Shown here: positions 17,480 through 26,917 of the stretch, in pieces
Layout: every line of letters begins with the position of its first letter
Position numbering within the stretch: the stretch's first letter is position 1
NCBI RefSeq assembly: GCF_002954585.1
Contig: NZ_MSCI01000002.1
Coordinates: 1,962,089-2,026,088 of the forward strand
Source: Vibrio chagasii
GTDB lineage: Bacteria > Pseudomonadota > Gammaproteobacteria > Enterobacterales > Vibrionaceae
Direction of reading: 5' to 3'
DNA: 64,000 bases
Position numbers and translations under genes: made by a program
Notes under the pieces: generated by a model
What the model was told of the DNA's origin: nothing
Databases searched by the model: none
The model's input: the letters and a program-made list of their open reading frames with translations, nothing else

Positions 17480-17544
17480 AAATAGAATCGGTATACGTAT
17501 TGTCGTATTACCTTTAATAAAGAACACAACATCCCGAGAATAAT

Positions 17545-18870
17545 ATGAATCCTGTTGTAATTTCAGTTTGCATCATGCTTGTTTTAGCTTTGATGCGCGT
17601 AAACGTAGTCGTTGCTCTGACGTTCAGTGCAATTATCGGTGGCGTAGCCTCTGGTATGAGCTTGAACGATGCAGTCGCGGCTTTCGAAAGTGGATTAGGC
17701 GGCGGTGCAACTATCGCACTTAGCTATGCCATGCTTGGTACATTCGCTGTTGCTATCTCACGTTCTGGTATCACAGACCTACTTGCTCAAAGTGTTATTA
17801 AACGCATTCACGGCAAAGAGAACAGCACGGCATCGACTGGTCTTAAATACGGCATCCTAGCGTCTTTGATCCTAGTGACAATGTCATCGCAAAACGTGAT
17901 TCCGGTACATATCGCCTTCATCCCAATTTTAATCCCACCTCTATTAGGCGTATTCGCAAAAATGAACCTAGACCGTCGTCTGGTTGCTTGTGTGCTTACT
18001 TTTGGTCTGATTACACCATACATGGTATTACCAATCGGTTTTGGTGGCATCTTCCTAAACAACATCCTGCTTAAGAACCTTCACGACAACGGTCTTGAAA
18101 GTGTAGTGGCGAGTCAAGTTCCAATGGCAATGCTACTACCAGCTGCTGGTATGATCTTTGGCCTTCTAACGGCAGTGTTCTTCACTTACCGTAAGCCTCG
18201 CCAATACAAAGAAACGTCTCACACGGTTGTTTCAACTGAAGCGAAACAGATCAACAAGAAACACATCCTAGTAGCAGCGGCAGGTATTGTTGCAGCACTA
18301 ACGGTTCAGCTATCGACTGGTTCAATGATCATCGGTGCGCTTGCTGGTTTCATGGTCTTCACTTTCGGTGGCGTAATTGCTTGGAAAGAGACACAAGATG
18401 TCTTCACCAAAGGTGTACACATGATGGCAATGATCGGTTTCATCATGATTGCCGCGGCAGGTTTCGCAGCAGTAATGAAGCAAACTGGTGGCGTTGAATC
18501 TTTGGTTGAAGCACTTTCAACAAGCATCGGTGACAACAAGCCTCTAGCTGCACTACTTATGCTAGTGGTTGGTCTATTGGTAACTATGGGTATCGGTTCT
18601 TCGTTCTCTACGATTCCAATCCTTGCAACTATCTACGTTCCACTAGCGGCAGCATTTGGTTTTTCTCCAATGGCAACTATTGCTCTAGTAGGTACAGCGG
18701 CAGCGCTTGGTGATGCAGGCTCTCCGGCTTCTGACTCAACGTTAGGTCCAACGTCTGGTCTTAATGCTGATGGCCAACACGAGCACGTATGGGAAACCGT
18801 TGTACCGACGTTCCTACACTACAACATTCCACTGATCGTATTCGGTTGGATTGCAGCTATGGTTCTGTAG
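17545..18870 (+). CDS. Na+/H+ antiporter family transporter (COG2056/YuiF type)
   Basis: 441 residues with about 11-12 hydrophobic helices. The sequence resembles the second Na+/H+ antiporter family (related to the ArsB/NhaC superfamily), with GLGGGATIALSYAMLGTFAV near residue 50 and GDAGSPASDSTLGPTSGLNA near 392, the probable cation-site region. Some family members are proposed amino acid (histidine) permeases, so the substrate is uncertain. It starts 65 bp after rnt and ends at a strong terminator. Confidence 0.8.
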   Translation: MNPVVISVCIMLVLALMRVNVVVALTFSAIIGGVASGMSLNDAVAAFESGLGGGATIALSYAMLGTFAVAISRSGITDLLAQSVIKRIHGKENSTASTGLKYGILASLILVTMSSQNVIPVHIAFIPILIPPLLGVFAKMNLDRRLVACVLTFGLITPYMVLPIGFGGIFLNNILLKNLHDNGLESVVASQVPMAMLLPAAGMIFGLLTAVFFTYRKPRQYKETSHTVVSTEAKQINKKHILVAAAGIVAALTVQLSTGSMIIGALAGFMVFTFGGVIAWKETQDVFTKGVHMMAMIGFIMIAAAGFAAVMKQTGGVESLVEALSTSIGDNKPLAALLMLVVGLLVTMGIGSSFSTIPILATIYVPLAAAFGFSPMATIALVGTAAALGDAGSPASDSTLGPTSGLNADGQHEHVWETVVPTFLHYNIPLIVFGWIAAMVL

Positions 18871-18912
18871 CTTATAGCTGGGTTCTATAGTCAGAATCAA
18901 TGTTCAAAACTT

Positions 18913-18940
18913 AAAAAGACCGCCTAGTGCGGTCTTTTTT
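18913..18940 (+). terminator. Terminator of the antiporter gene
   Basis: AAAAAGACCGC/GCGGTCTTTTTT hairpin with T-run. Confidence 0.88.
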
Positions 18941-18990
18941 GTATCCGAGATTTCCCCGACAGGTTACCTTGTGAATCCACATACCTCGGA

Positions 18991-19024
18991 TAAAAGAAAA
19001 GGCTTACTCTTACGAGCAAGCCTT
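18991..19024 (-). terminator. Terminator of the DsbA-like gene
   Basis: On the minus strand GGCTTGCTC-GTAA-GAGTAAGCC is followed by TTTTCTTTT. Confidence 0.7.
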
Positions 19025-19060
19025 TGAAGTAGTTTGAATAATACGATTCAGTATCGTCAA

Positions 19061-19690
19061 TTAAGCGCTAGGAGCGCTCTTTACTAGAACTTCTCTAATC
19101 GACTTAAGTGTCGTTTCTGACGAGTGGTAATCCAACTCAACTTCAGTAAAGATACCGTCAACTTCGAGCATTAGAGTTGGGTAAGAATGCACACCCATCG
19201 CATGTTTGAAGCTCAATTGGTCTTCTAGCTCTCCCTCAAGTAGCTTACCAGCAAGATCGTTCTCGAATTGCTGCACATTCATACCTAGCTCTTCAGCCAA
19301 TTGCTTGTGTGTCTCTTCGCTGTGCGGCAGCATTGCACGCAAGTAGTATGCGTGTTGAATCGCTTCAAGCATCTGCTCGTAGTGGTCTTGGAAACCCGCA
19401 GCAATAACAGCACGACACGCAGGGTAAGTGCTTCGTACCGGTTGGCACTCAGTCCAAAATTCATGATTGAACTCTGTACCTAATTTGGCTTCGATCTGCT
19501 TCCAGATAGCTTGCAACTTGCCTTTCATCTCTTCAGACATTGGTTCATCAGAATCCGGAGCCAAGCCACCTACTACGTAGTTGAACTCAATGCTCGCAGG
19601 CAATTGTTGTTTTAGTAACTCCAGTGTTGGTTTGTATCCCCAGCACCAACTGCACATCGGGTCATGTACATAATGAAGTTTTACGTTCAT
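19061..19690 (-). CDS. DsbA-family (FrnE/COG3531-like) thiol oxidoreductase
   Basis: 209 residues from ATG 19690, with AAGGAAC 8 bases upstream; a longer frame to 19732 is less likely. Thioredoxin fold with the active-site CSWC in DPMCSWCWGYKP (residues 12-17) and an inserted helical domain. The cis-Pro loop is HSYPTLML. There is no signal peptide, so it acts in the cytosol. The exact substrate is unknown. Same strand as grxD upstream, but a terminator separates them. Confidence 0.85.
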   Translation of the reverse strand: MNVKLHYVHDPMCSWCWGYKPTLELLKQQLPASIEFNYVVGGLAPDSDEPMSEEMKGKLQAIWKQIEAKLGTEFNHEFWTECQPVRSTYPACRAVIAAGFQDHYEQMLEAIQHAYYLRAMLPHSEETHKQLAEELGMNVQQFENDLAGKLLEGELEDQLSFKHAMGVHSYPTLMLEVDGIFTEVELDYHSSETTLKSIREVLVKSAPSA

Positions 19691-19730
19691 TGTTTGTTCC
19701 TTATCGAGTCGACTCTCAATCAATTCCAAC

Positions 19731-19756
19731 AAAAAAGGAGCCTAATTAAGGCCCCT
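19731..19756 (-). terminator. Terminator of grxD
   Basis: Minus-strand hairpin GGGGCC-TTAATTA-GGCTCC followed by six Ts. Confidence 0.7.
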
Positions 19757-19786
19757 CATTTTACTGTTCAGCGAAAAAGCTAGAAC

Positions 19787-20125
19787 TTACTCAGCGTCAT
19801 CGCCAGCAACTTTAGCCGCTGCTTCTTTGATGATTGGCTGAAGTTCGCCTTTTTGGAACATCTCAAGAATAATGTCACAACCACCGATTAGCTCACCTTC
19901 AACCCAAAGCTGTGGGAAAGTTGGCCATTGTGCGTAAGCTGGCAGCTCTGCACGGATATCAGGGTTTTGTAGAATATCTACGTAAGCAAATTTTTCGCCA
20001 CATGCCATTAGAGCTTGAGACGCTTGAGAAGAGAAACCACAGCTAGGTAGCTTAGGAGAACCTTTCATGTACAGTAGAATAGTGTTTTCTTCAATTTGCT
20101 GTTTGATTTTATCGATAGTTTCCAT
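19787..20125 (-). CDS. grxD: Monothiol glutaredoxin GrxD (Grx4)
   Basis: 112 residues. The CGFS active site lies in KLPSCGFSSQ near residue 29; TFPQLWVEGELIGGCD contains the glutathione-binding region. CGFS glutaredoxins bind a bridging 2Fe-2S cluster with glutathione and take part in Fe-S delivery rather than disulfide reduction. It is divergent from sodB, a linkage also seen in other gammaproteobacteria. Confidence 0.96.
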   Translation of the reverse strand: METIDKIKQQIEENTILLYMKGSPKLPSCGFSSQASQALMACGEKFAYVDILQNPDIRAELPAYAQWPTFPQLWVEGELIGGCDIILEMFQKGELQPIIKEAAAKVAGDDAE

Positions 20126-20394
20126 TGCTTCCTCGTTAATGGATTACGGCTTTTATTGCCTTTATTCTACCCCAAACCAAAAGAATAAAAACCATATAAA
20201 AAAAGCGGTTAACAAGCTAGACTAACAATTCACATAAAAGTGATGAAATATGCTTTTAATAAAGTAAAAACTTGCTAAACTAGAAACCAAGTCAGAAAAT
20301 TGACCATGGTTGGCAGCATAGCGAGCCATGAATAATAATATCACTGGAAGCAATCGAAAGAGTTAACTCTTTCATATCAATGGAGAATTGAGCA

Positions 20395-20979
20395 ATGGCA
20401 TTTGAACTACCAGCTCTTCCTTACGCGAAAGACGCGCTAGAACCACACATCTCAGCAGAAACGCTAGATTTCCACCACGGTAAGCACCACAACACTTACG
20501 TTGTTAAGCTAAACGGTCTTATCCCAGGTACTGAGTTTGAAGGCAAAACACTAGAAGAGATCATCAAGACTTCTACTGGTGGTGTTTTCAATAACGCTGC
20601 TCAAATCTGGAACCACACGTTCTACTGGCACTGTCTAGCTCCTCAAGCAGGCGGCGAACCAACTGGCGCTGTTGCAGAAGCTATCAACGCTGCATTCGGT
20701 TCTTTCGAAGAATTCAAAGCAAAATTCACTGATTCAGCAATCAACAACTTCGGTTCTTCTTGGACTTGGTTAGTTAAGAAAGCTGACGGTTCTCTAGACA
20801 TCGTTAACACTTCTAACGCTGCTACTCCTCTAACAGAAGAAGGTGTTACTCCACTTCTAACTGTTGACCTATGGGAACACGCTTACTACATCGATTTCCG
20901 CAATGTTCGTCCTGACTACATGGCTGCATTCTGGAACCTAGTAAACTGGTCTTTCGTAGAAGAGAACCTAGCTAAGTAA
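20395..20979 (+). CDS. sodB: Iron superoxide dismutase
   Basis: 194 residues. Metal ligands visible: His27 (HHGKHHNTY), His of FYWHCL near residue 74, and Asp and His of DLWEHAYYIDF near 157-161. The GGVFNNAAQ and GSSWTWLV patterns favour the Fe type over Mn. Codon use is highly biased, as for a strongly expressed gene. AATGGAG lies upstream. In E. coli sodB mRNA is a RyhB target, but no pairing site was mapped here. Confidence 0.97.
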   Translation: MAFELPALPYAKDALEPHISAETLDFHHGKHHNTYVVKLNGLIPGTEFEGKTLEEIIKTSTGGVFNNAAQIWNHTFYWHCLAPQAGGEPTGAVAEAINAAFGSFEEFKAKFTDSAINNFGSSWTWLVKKADGSLDIVNTSNAATPLTEEGVTPLLTVDLWEHAYYIDFRNVRPDYMAAFWNLVNWSFVEENLAK

Positions 20980-21020
20980 TTTCTTACTTAAGCTGCGCTA
21001 TTTTTAGCGAGTTATCTATT

Positions 21021-21050
21021 AAAAGCTCATGCTTCAGCGTGAGCTTTTTT
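21021..21050 (+). terminator. Terminator of sodB
   Basis: AAGCTCA/TGAGCTT hairpin with a T-run. Confidence 0.85.
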
Positions 21051-21204
21051 GTATCTGCAGCATGAGTAACTCGAATATAAAGCCGCTAACTAAGTGTTTT
21101 TCAGCGTCACTCGCCCACCCGAAATAAATTCCCTACTTACCCGTAATTAAAGACTAAAGTTTGCCGATTCCATGCCGTTAAAGGTGTATCAAATGAGAGG
21201 CATC

Positions 21205-21708
21205 ATGCAAGTACATACTTTAGATAAAGCAGGAATCATCAACGAACTGAAGTTCGGCATCGGGATCAGCCAAGCGGTTGAGCAAGGTCGCCGTGCAGAT
21301 TTCGCGTTGCTGTTATCTATGTTCTCTAATGATGTTCGAGACTGTACGCCTATCGATACTATTGAAGTCACAGAGACAACGGAAGATCGCCTCCGTAAAC
21401 AGTTTGGCATCGCCGAACCTCAGCAACTGCGTTCAAATCAATCGTCTTACGAGATATCAGCACAACAGTCTAATCACTTTCACCAATCAAGCTTGGTGAG
21501 TGCTAAGCTCTGTCACTATCTAAAACCAGAAGCACTGGCATTTATGCCAGAAGACACTGGTGACTTACCTGAAGAAGTTTACCAAAACCTATCTGGTCAC
21601 GATCGTCGTAAGCTAGCAAACAAAAACCACCCAAATCTTCCGTCAGCGACGCTTTACAATGAGTTATCTACTGCTCAACGTAAGTATCAAATTCAGGCTC
21701 AGGTATAA
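21205..21708 (+). CDS. VC2046/SO_2500-family protein, function unknown
   Basis: 167 residues from ATG 21205; starts at 21193 and 21172 are also in frame, and the choice is uncertain (GAGAGG four bases before 21205, AAAGG nine before 21193). Soluble, with a conserved N-terminal part (GISQAVEQGRRADFALLLSM) and a C-terminal LSGHDRRKLANKNHPNLPSA stretch. The family is known only as a conserved gammaproteobacterial protein. Its position next to sodB matches V. cholerae VC2045-VC2046. Confidence 0.75.
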   Translation: MQVHTLDKAGIINELKFGIGISQAVEQGRRADFALLLSMFSNDVRDCTPIDTIEVTETTEDRLRKQFGIAEPQQLRSNQSSYEISAQQSNHFHQSSLVSAKLCHYLKPEALAFMPEDTGDLPEEVYQNLSGHDRRKLANKNHPNLPSATLYNELSTAQRKYQIQAQV

Positions 21709-21973
21709 CGATTATCGACTAGCGCTGCAGAGAATCCTCGCCATTTCAACTTGTCAGTTCAAAACATTGATGAGACTTATATAAAACTCCAGCCTTAGGC
21801 CCCCTCCAATCAACTCATGTCGATTACTAGTTGAAGTTACTAAAAAACTGTGACTTGACACTAAGTTCATAAAAACTTATCAATTCACATACCTTAGTTT
21901 GAACCAATTCACACCCACTGTATGAATTTTGACCCATCCTTACCCGACACGGACGATTTGCTTAGGTACTGGG

Positions 21974-22657
21974 ATGGAAATAAAAAGCTCAATCATATTG
22001 GTAACATCTGCTGGCTCGCGCCTAGGAGGAACGATAGCGAACCACTTTGTAAACCTTGGGGCCACCGTCATTCTCTGCGATAACGACACGGAAGCCCTTC
22101 AAGCAGCCTATTTACAATGCGCCCGATTCTCTGATTCTGTTTACCATTACCCGCTTGAGAGCAATGACAGCCAAGCAATTCTGAACGTGTTCGATTTCAT
22201 ACAAAAAACCTTCAATACTACACCCGATGTATTGGTGAATAATTGGGTGAGTTCACCAATGCCTAGTCTAATCGGCGATCAACCGGTTGGCGGCTTTATC
22301 AACGACCTATCCAATATGGCATCCACCCTCTTCGCCTTCGGTCAAATCAGTGCCGAAAGGTTACGTGCAGAGGACAAAGAAGGAGTGATAGTGAATGTCA
22401 TATCGCACGATGACTTTCATGACGTGTCAGGCTTAGAGAGTGCCAACTCTATGATTACCGGTTTTACCCACAGTTGGGCCAAAGAGTTAACCCCATTTAA
22501 CATCCGTGTTGGGGGTGTCGTTCCTGCTATTCACAATGCCGATGGAAAGTTAAACCGTTGTCACTGGGCCCAGCTTCAAGACGAGCTCACCAGAACCGCC
22601 GAGTACATCATATCCAACGATTATTTTAGCGGTCGCGTGGTTGCGGCCGAAGTTTAA
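21974..22657 (+). CDS. SDR-fold protein lacking the catalytic YxxxK
   Basis: 227 residues from ATG 21974. A Rossmann fold is visible: LVTSAGSRLGGTIANHF replaces the usual TGxxxGIG, and NNWVSS stands in the position of NNAG. The catalytic Ser is possibly kept in NVISHDDF, but the Tyr and Lys of YxxxK are absent where SGLESANSMITGFT aligns. The C-terminal NIRVGGVVP matches the normal R-N-x-VxPG segment. It is therefore SDR-like but probably not a classical oxidoreductase. It may bind nucleotide or act as a scaffold. It is a single gene with a bidirectional terminator shared with adhE. Confidence 0.7.
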   Translation: MEIKSSIILVTSAGSRLGGTIANHFVNLGATVILCDNDTEALQAAYLQCARFSDSVYHYPLESNDSQAILNVFDFIQKTFNTTPDVLVNNWVSSPMPSLIGDQPVGGFINDLSNMASTLFAFGQISAERLRAEDKEGVIVNVISHDDFHDVSGLESANSMITGFTHSWAKELTPFNIRVGGVVPAIHNADGKLNRCHWAQLQDELTRTAEYIISNDYFSGRVVAAEV

Positions 22658-22693
22658 CCCCCTAAACAGTCACTATCAGTTAAAACAAAGATA

Positions 22694-22724
22694 AAAAAAA
22701 GCCCCAGTCTCTCGACTGGGGCTT
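22694..22724. terminator. Bidirectional terminator between the SDR-like gene and adhE
   Basis: AAAGCCCCAGTC-TCTC-GACTGGGGCTTT. Confidence 0.9.
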
Positions 22725-22787
22725 TAATCTTTTCCCGATAGATAAGTATCGTGCTAGCGAAAACCTACTTCATAACTAACGTCGTAC

Positions 22788-25490
22788 TTATGCGTTAGCT
22801 TTTTCTTTCTTAGCTTTTGGTGCTGCTTCTTTCGCTACTTGGTCTGCTTTCTTCTTGATAACAGTTGTACCTTCGAAAGTTTCGCCTTCAACGAACGCTT
22901 TACCGTAGTAAGAAGCCATTAGTACTTCTTTTAGCTCAGTGATTAGAGGGTAACGTGGGTTAGCACCTGTACACTGGTCATCGAACGCTTCAACAGCTAG
23001 TTCGTCTAGTTTCGCTACAAAGTCAGCTTCAGAAACACCTGCAGCTTGGATAGACATTGGGATGTCTAGGTCGCCTTTCAGCTCGTCCAACCATGCTAGT
23101 AGACGTTCAATCTTCTGAGCAGTACGGTCACCTTCTTGGCTTAGGCCTAGGTGGTCAGCTACTTCAGCGTAACGACGACGTGCTTGTGGGCGGTCGTATT
23201 GAGAGAACGCTGTTTGCTTAGTTGGGTTATCGTTCGCGTTGTAACGTACAACGTTAGAGATTAGTAGTGCGTTCGCCAGACCGTGTGGTAGGTGGAACTC
23301 GGCACCAATCTTGTGCGCCATAGAGTGACAAACACCTAGAAATGCGTTCGCGAATGCTACACCAGCGATAGTTGCTGCGTTGTGTACTTTCTCACGAGCG
23401 ATTGGGTCGTTTGCACCGTTCGCGTAGCTTGATGGTAGGTACTCTTTAAGCATCTTAAGTGCTTGTAGAGCTTGACCATCAGAGTATTCGTTAGCCAAAA
23501 CAGATACGTAAGCTTCTAGAGCGTGAGTTACTGCATCGTAACCACCGAATGCTGTTAGAGACTTAGGCATGTTCATTACTAGGTTAGCATCAACGATAGC
23601 CATGTTTGGCGTGATTTCGTAGTCAGCTAGTGGGTACTTAGCGCCAGTCTTGTCGTCAGTAACAACCGCGAATGGCGTAACTTCTGAACCCGTACCTGAA
23701 GTTGTAGTGATACATACAAGCTCAGCTTTCTTACCCATTTTAGGGAACTTGTAGATACGTTTACGGATATCCATAAAGCGCATTGCTAGTTCTTCGAAGT
23801 GAGTTTCTGGGTGCTCGTACATAACCCACATGATCTTCGCAGCATCCATTGGTGAACCACCACCTAGAGCTAGGATTACATCAGGTTGGAAGCTCTTCAT
23901 TGCTTCTGCACCTTTCTCAACAACAGATAGTGTTGGATCCGCTTCTACGTCGAAGAAAGTTTGAACTTCAATGCCTTGTGCTTTAAGCAGGCTAACTACG
24001 TCATCAGCGTAACCGTTGTTGAATAGAAAACGGTCAGTTACTAGGAATGCGCGTTTCTTACCTTCTAGGTCGCTCATTGCGATTGGAAGGCTACCACGAC
24101 GGAAGTAGATAGACTTAGGTAGTTTGTGCCACAACATGTTTTCAGCTCGCTTCGCTACAGTTTTCTTGTTGATAAGGTGCTTAGGACCTACGTTCTCAGA
24201 GATAGAGTTACCACCCCATGAACCACAACCTAGAGTTAGAGAAGGTGCAACGTTGAAGTTATACAGGTCACCGATACCACCGTGAGTAGTCGGGATGTTA
24301 ATTAGGATACGAGCGGTCTTCATCTTGTCACCGAAGTAACGGATGCGGTCTGCGTTTGTATCTTGGTTAGTGTAAAGACCAGATGTATGACCGATACCAC
24401 CGATTTCAACCATAGTTACCGCTTGAGCAACAGCGTCTTCGAAGTCGTCTGCACGGAATAGACCTAGAGTTGGAGACAGTTTCTCATGAGCGAACTCGTC
24501 ATCGTAAGAAACTTTACCGAGACCTTCACCTACAAGTACTTTTGTATCAGCAGGAACTTTAACACCTGCCATTGCAGCGATTGCTGGAGCAGGTTGACCT
24601 ACGATTTTAGCGTTTAGGTTACCGTCGATAAGAAGTACTTTACGTACTTTGTCAGCGTCAGCTTTAGATAGAACGTGAGCTTTGTGAGAAGCGAAACGCT
24701 CTTTAACTTCTTCATATACATCGCTAACAACGATCGCAGCTTGCTCAGAAGCACATACAACGCCGTTATCGAATGTTTTAGACATTAGGATAGATGCTAC
24801 AGCGCGTTTGATGTCAGCTGTTTCATCGATAACTACAGGCACGTTACCAGCACCAACACCGATTGCAGGCTTACCAGAAGAGTATGCTGCTTTAACCATG
24901 CCTGGACCACCAGTTGCAAGGATAAGTGCGATACCGTCGTGCTTCATCAGCGCGTTAGAAAGCTCTACAGATGGTTGGTCGATCCAACCGATGATGTCTT
25001 TTGGAGCACCCGCTGCTACCGCTGCGTCTAGAACTAGCTTCGCTGCATCGTTAGTTGAGTTCTTCGCACGTGGGTGAGGCGAGAAGATGATGCCGTTACG
25101 AGTTTTTAGAGAAATTAGAGATTTGAAGATTGCAGTAGAAGTTGGGTTCGTTGTTGGAACGATACCACAGATGATACCTACAGGCTCAGCGATGGTCATT
25201 GTGCCTAGGTTGTCATCTTCTTCTAGGACGCCACATGTTTTTTCGTCTTTGTATTTGTTGTAGATAAATTCAGAAGCAAAGTGGTTCTTGATAACTTTAT
25301 CTTCAACAATACCCATTCCAGATTCAGCAACTGCTTGTTGTGCTAGTGGGATACGAGCGTGGTTCGCTGCAAGAGAAGCAGCGCGGAAGATAGCATCAAC
25401 TTTCTCTTGAGAGAATGTTGCAAACTCTTCTTGTGCTGCTTTAACGCGAGCTACTAGAGCATCAAGTTCCGCTAAGTTAGTTACAGGCAT
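22788..25490 (-). CDS. adhE: AdhE, bifunctional acetaldehyde-CoA/alcohol dehydrogenase
   Basis: 900 residues. The N-terminal aldehyde dehydrogenase domain (about 1-440) has its catalytic Cys in NGVVCASEQ near residue 245. The C-terminal iron-dependent alcohol dehydrogenase domain (about 450-870) has the NAD motif GGGSPMDAAK and the iron-binding region CHSMAHKIGAEFHLPHGLAN. It converts acetyl-CoA to ethanol during fermentation and forms helical spirosomes. The tail is Lys/Ala-rich. Codon use is strongly biased. The neighbouring marC-type gene matches the adhE-ychE linkage of E. coli. Confidence 0.97.
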   Translation of the reverse strand: MPVTNLAELDALVARVKAAQEEFATFSQEKVDAIFRAASLAANHARIPLAQQAVAESGMGIVEDKVIKNHFASEFIYNKYKDEKTCGVLEEDDNLGTMTIAEPVGIICGIVPTTNPTSTAIFKSLISLKTRNGIIFSPHPRAKNSTNDAAKLVLDAAVAAGAPKDIIGWIDQPSVELSNALMKHDGIALILATGGPGMVKAAYSSGKPAIGVGAGNVPVVIDETADIKRAVASILMSKTFDNGVVCASEQAAIVVSDVYEEVKERFASHKAHVLSKADADKVRKVLLIDGNLNAKIVGQPAPAIAAMAGVKVPADTKVLVGEGLGKVSYDDEFAHEKLSPTLGLFRADDFEDAVAQAVTMVEIGGIGHTSGLYTNQDTNADRIRYFGDKMKTARILINIPTTHGGIGDLYNFNVAPSLTLGCGSWGGNSISENVGPKHLINKKTVAKRAENMLWHKLPKSIYFRRGSLPIAMSDLEGKKRAFLVTDRFLFNNGYADDVVSLLKAQGIEVQTFFDVEADPTLSVVEKGAEAMKSFQPDVILALGGGSPMDAAKIMWVMYEHPETHFEELAMRFMDIRKRIYKFPKMGKKAELVCITTTSGTGSEVTPFAVVTDDKTGAKYPLADYEITPNMAIVDANLVMNMPKSLTAFGGYDAVTHALEAYVSVLANEYSDGQALQALKMLKEYLPSSYANGANDPIAREKVHNAATIAGVAFANAFLGVCHSMAHKIGAEFHLPHGLANALLISNVVRYNANDNPTKQTAFSQYDRPQARRRYAEVADHLGLSQEGDRTAQKIERLLAWLDELKGDLDIPMSIQAAGVSEADFVAKLDELAVEAFDDQCTGANPRYPLITELKEVLMASYYGKAFVEGETFEGTTVIKKKADQVAKEAAPKAKKEKANA

Positions 25491-26130
25491 GGTGGATCTC
25501 CTAAAATAATAAATATTAAAAACTTTTTATTAAATTCGCTGCTTGCCTTAAACCCTTTAAAACAGCGTTCTTAGTAAATTGCTTTCAGGGCTGAGTATAT
25601 TATTTCAGTGTGTGAAAAAAATTGACCCAGATCAGTTACCCAAAAAGAATTACCCAATTAGTGGTAAGGCAATCGCAAAAACAACCATAAACTAATGATT
25701 TATATGGATTTAAACCACACTCACTATCGAGCAAAAAAACAAGCAATCAGATAATTATTGTCTACTTCGCGTCATAAACTGTAAAAAATTTTCATTTTTA
25801 ATCAGTTCACTTACATGTATACGGCTAAAACTGTGCTACTGAGAGCGTATCCATACCGTTGCAACGCGCTAGAAACTGTCATAATTTTTATTAAAAGCGT
25901 GCGTGAGATAACATTACGTTCAAATTAAGCTACAAAACGAAACACGAAAAAACACCTTGTAACAATGACATTACAGACATGACACTCAATTAGTTTTTCT
26001 AAAAAATAGCCCCCTGTTCAGGTTAGTTTTTTTCATTCGCTCTCATGGAATTTGTCCCTTACATTACGCACTCTGACCGAGGTCAGATCAAACCCACTTT
26101 CCTACTTTACGTTACTTGGAGATCGCTCCC
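25491..26130. other. Long divergent intergenic region adhE/marC
   Basis: About 640 bp, AT-rich, with the candidate FNR-type site at 25622-25635. A long adhE leader is plausible, as in E. coli. No credible reading frame or defined RNA element was recognised. Confidence 0.5.
25622..25635 (-). promoter_or_regulatory. Possible FNR-type site upstream of adhE
   Basis: TTGAC-CCAG-ATCAG differs from TTGAT-N4-ATCAA at one base in each half. It lies about 130 bp upstream of the adhE start, in line with anaerobic expression. Weak evidence. Confidence 0.35.
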
Positions 26131-26769
26131 ATGCAAGGTTTAGAACTCGCAATCTTTATGCAATTCTTCCTTGGGCTTGTTGCAGCCGTAAACCCAATCG
26201 GCATCATGCCTGTGTTTGTTTCTCTTACTGCTCATATGCCGCCAGAAGAGAGAAACAGGACAGCCTTTCAGGCCAATATTGCCGTTGCTGTTATCTTGAT
26301 TGTGTCGCTAGTGGCGGGTCAGTTGCTCCTCGACATGTTTAGCATTTCACTAGATTCATTCCGTGTTGCAGGTGGACTGCTGTTACTGAGCATCGCGTTT
26401 TCGATGATGAGCGGTAAGTTAGGTGAAGATAAGCAGAATAAGCAGGAAAAATCTGAGTACATCAGTAAAGAACAAATAGGTGTTGTTCCTCTAGCTATGC
26501 CTTTAATGGCGGGTCCAGGTGCAATCAGCTCAACCATTGTCTATGGATCGCGTTACCCAGCGGCAATCGATACTATCGGTATTGGTATCAGCATTATTGC
26601 GTTCGCAACTTGCTCTTGGCTTCTGTTCCGTTCAGCGCCTGTTATCGTGCGCTTTTTAGGTCAAACCGGGATTAACGTTATCACCCGTATCATGGGCTTG
26701 ATTCTTGGTGCACTTGGTATCGAGTTCATTGCGAATGGCTTGCGTAACCTATTCCCAGGATTAGCATAA
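26131..26769 (+). CDS. MarC/YchE-family integral membrane protein
   Basis: 212 residues from ATG 26131, with TTGGAG nine bases upstream; a TTG at 26116 is also in frame. Six predicted membrane helices in two repeats. Family signatures: AAVNPIGIMPVFVSLT near residue 15 and PLAMPLMAGPGAISS near 120. The function of the MarC family is unresolved; it is not an established drug transporter. The adhE neighbourhood points to the YchE subgroup. Confidence 0.9.
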   Translation: MQGLELAIFMQFFLGLVAAVNPIGIMPVFVSLTAHMPPEERNRTAFQANIAVAVILIVSLVAGQLLLDMFSISLDSFRVAGGLLLLSIAFSMMSGKLGEDKQNKQEKSEYISKEQIGVVPLAMPLMAGPGAISSTIVYGSRYPAAIDTIGIGISIIAFATCSWLLFRSAPVIVRFLGQTGINVITRIMGLILGALGIEFIANGLRNLFPGLA

Positions 26770-26822
26770 CCACAAACAGCATATAGTCGCTTAACTGCAG
26801 CTATTTAATGTGGAACACATCT

Positions 26823-26860
26823 GAGGCGAGTAAAGCAATTTGGCTTTCACTCGCCTCGTT
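26823..26860 (+). terminator. Hairpin after the marC-type gene
   Basis: Long stem GAGGCGAGTAAAGC/GCTTTCACTCGCCTC with one mismatch, followed by GTTATTAT. The poor T-run makes it a weak terminator or a transcript-stabilising stem. Confidence 0.5.
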
Positions 26861-26917
26861 ATTATGAAGCTTGTATAATGACGGTTAACGCATTTAATAG
26901 AAGACGAACCTCCCCTC

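Noticed and set aside
20126..20394. Fur box or RyhB site in the sodB leader
   Set aside because: No sequence close to the Fur consensus was seen, and sRNA pairing cannot be judged without the sRNA.
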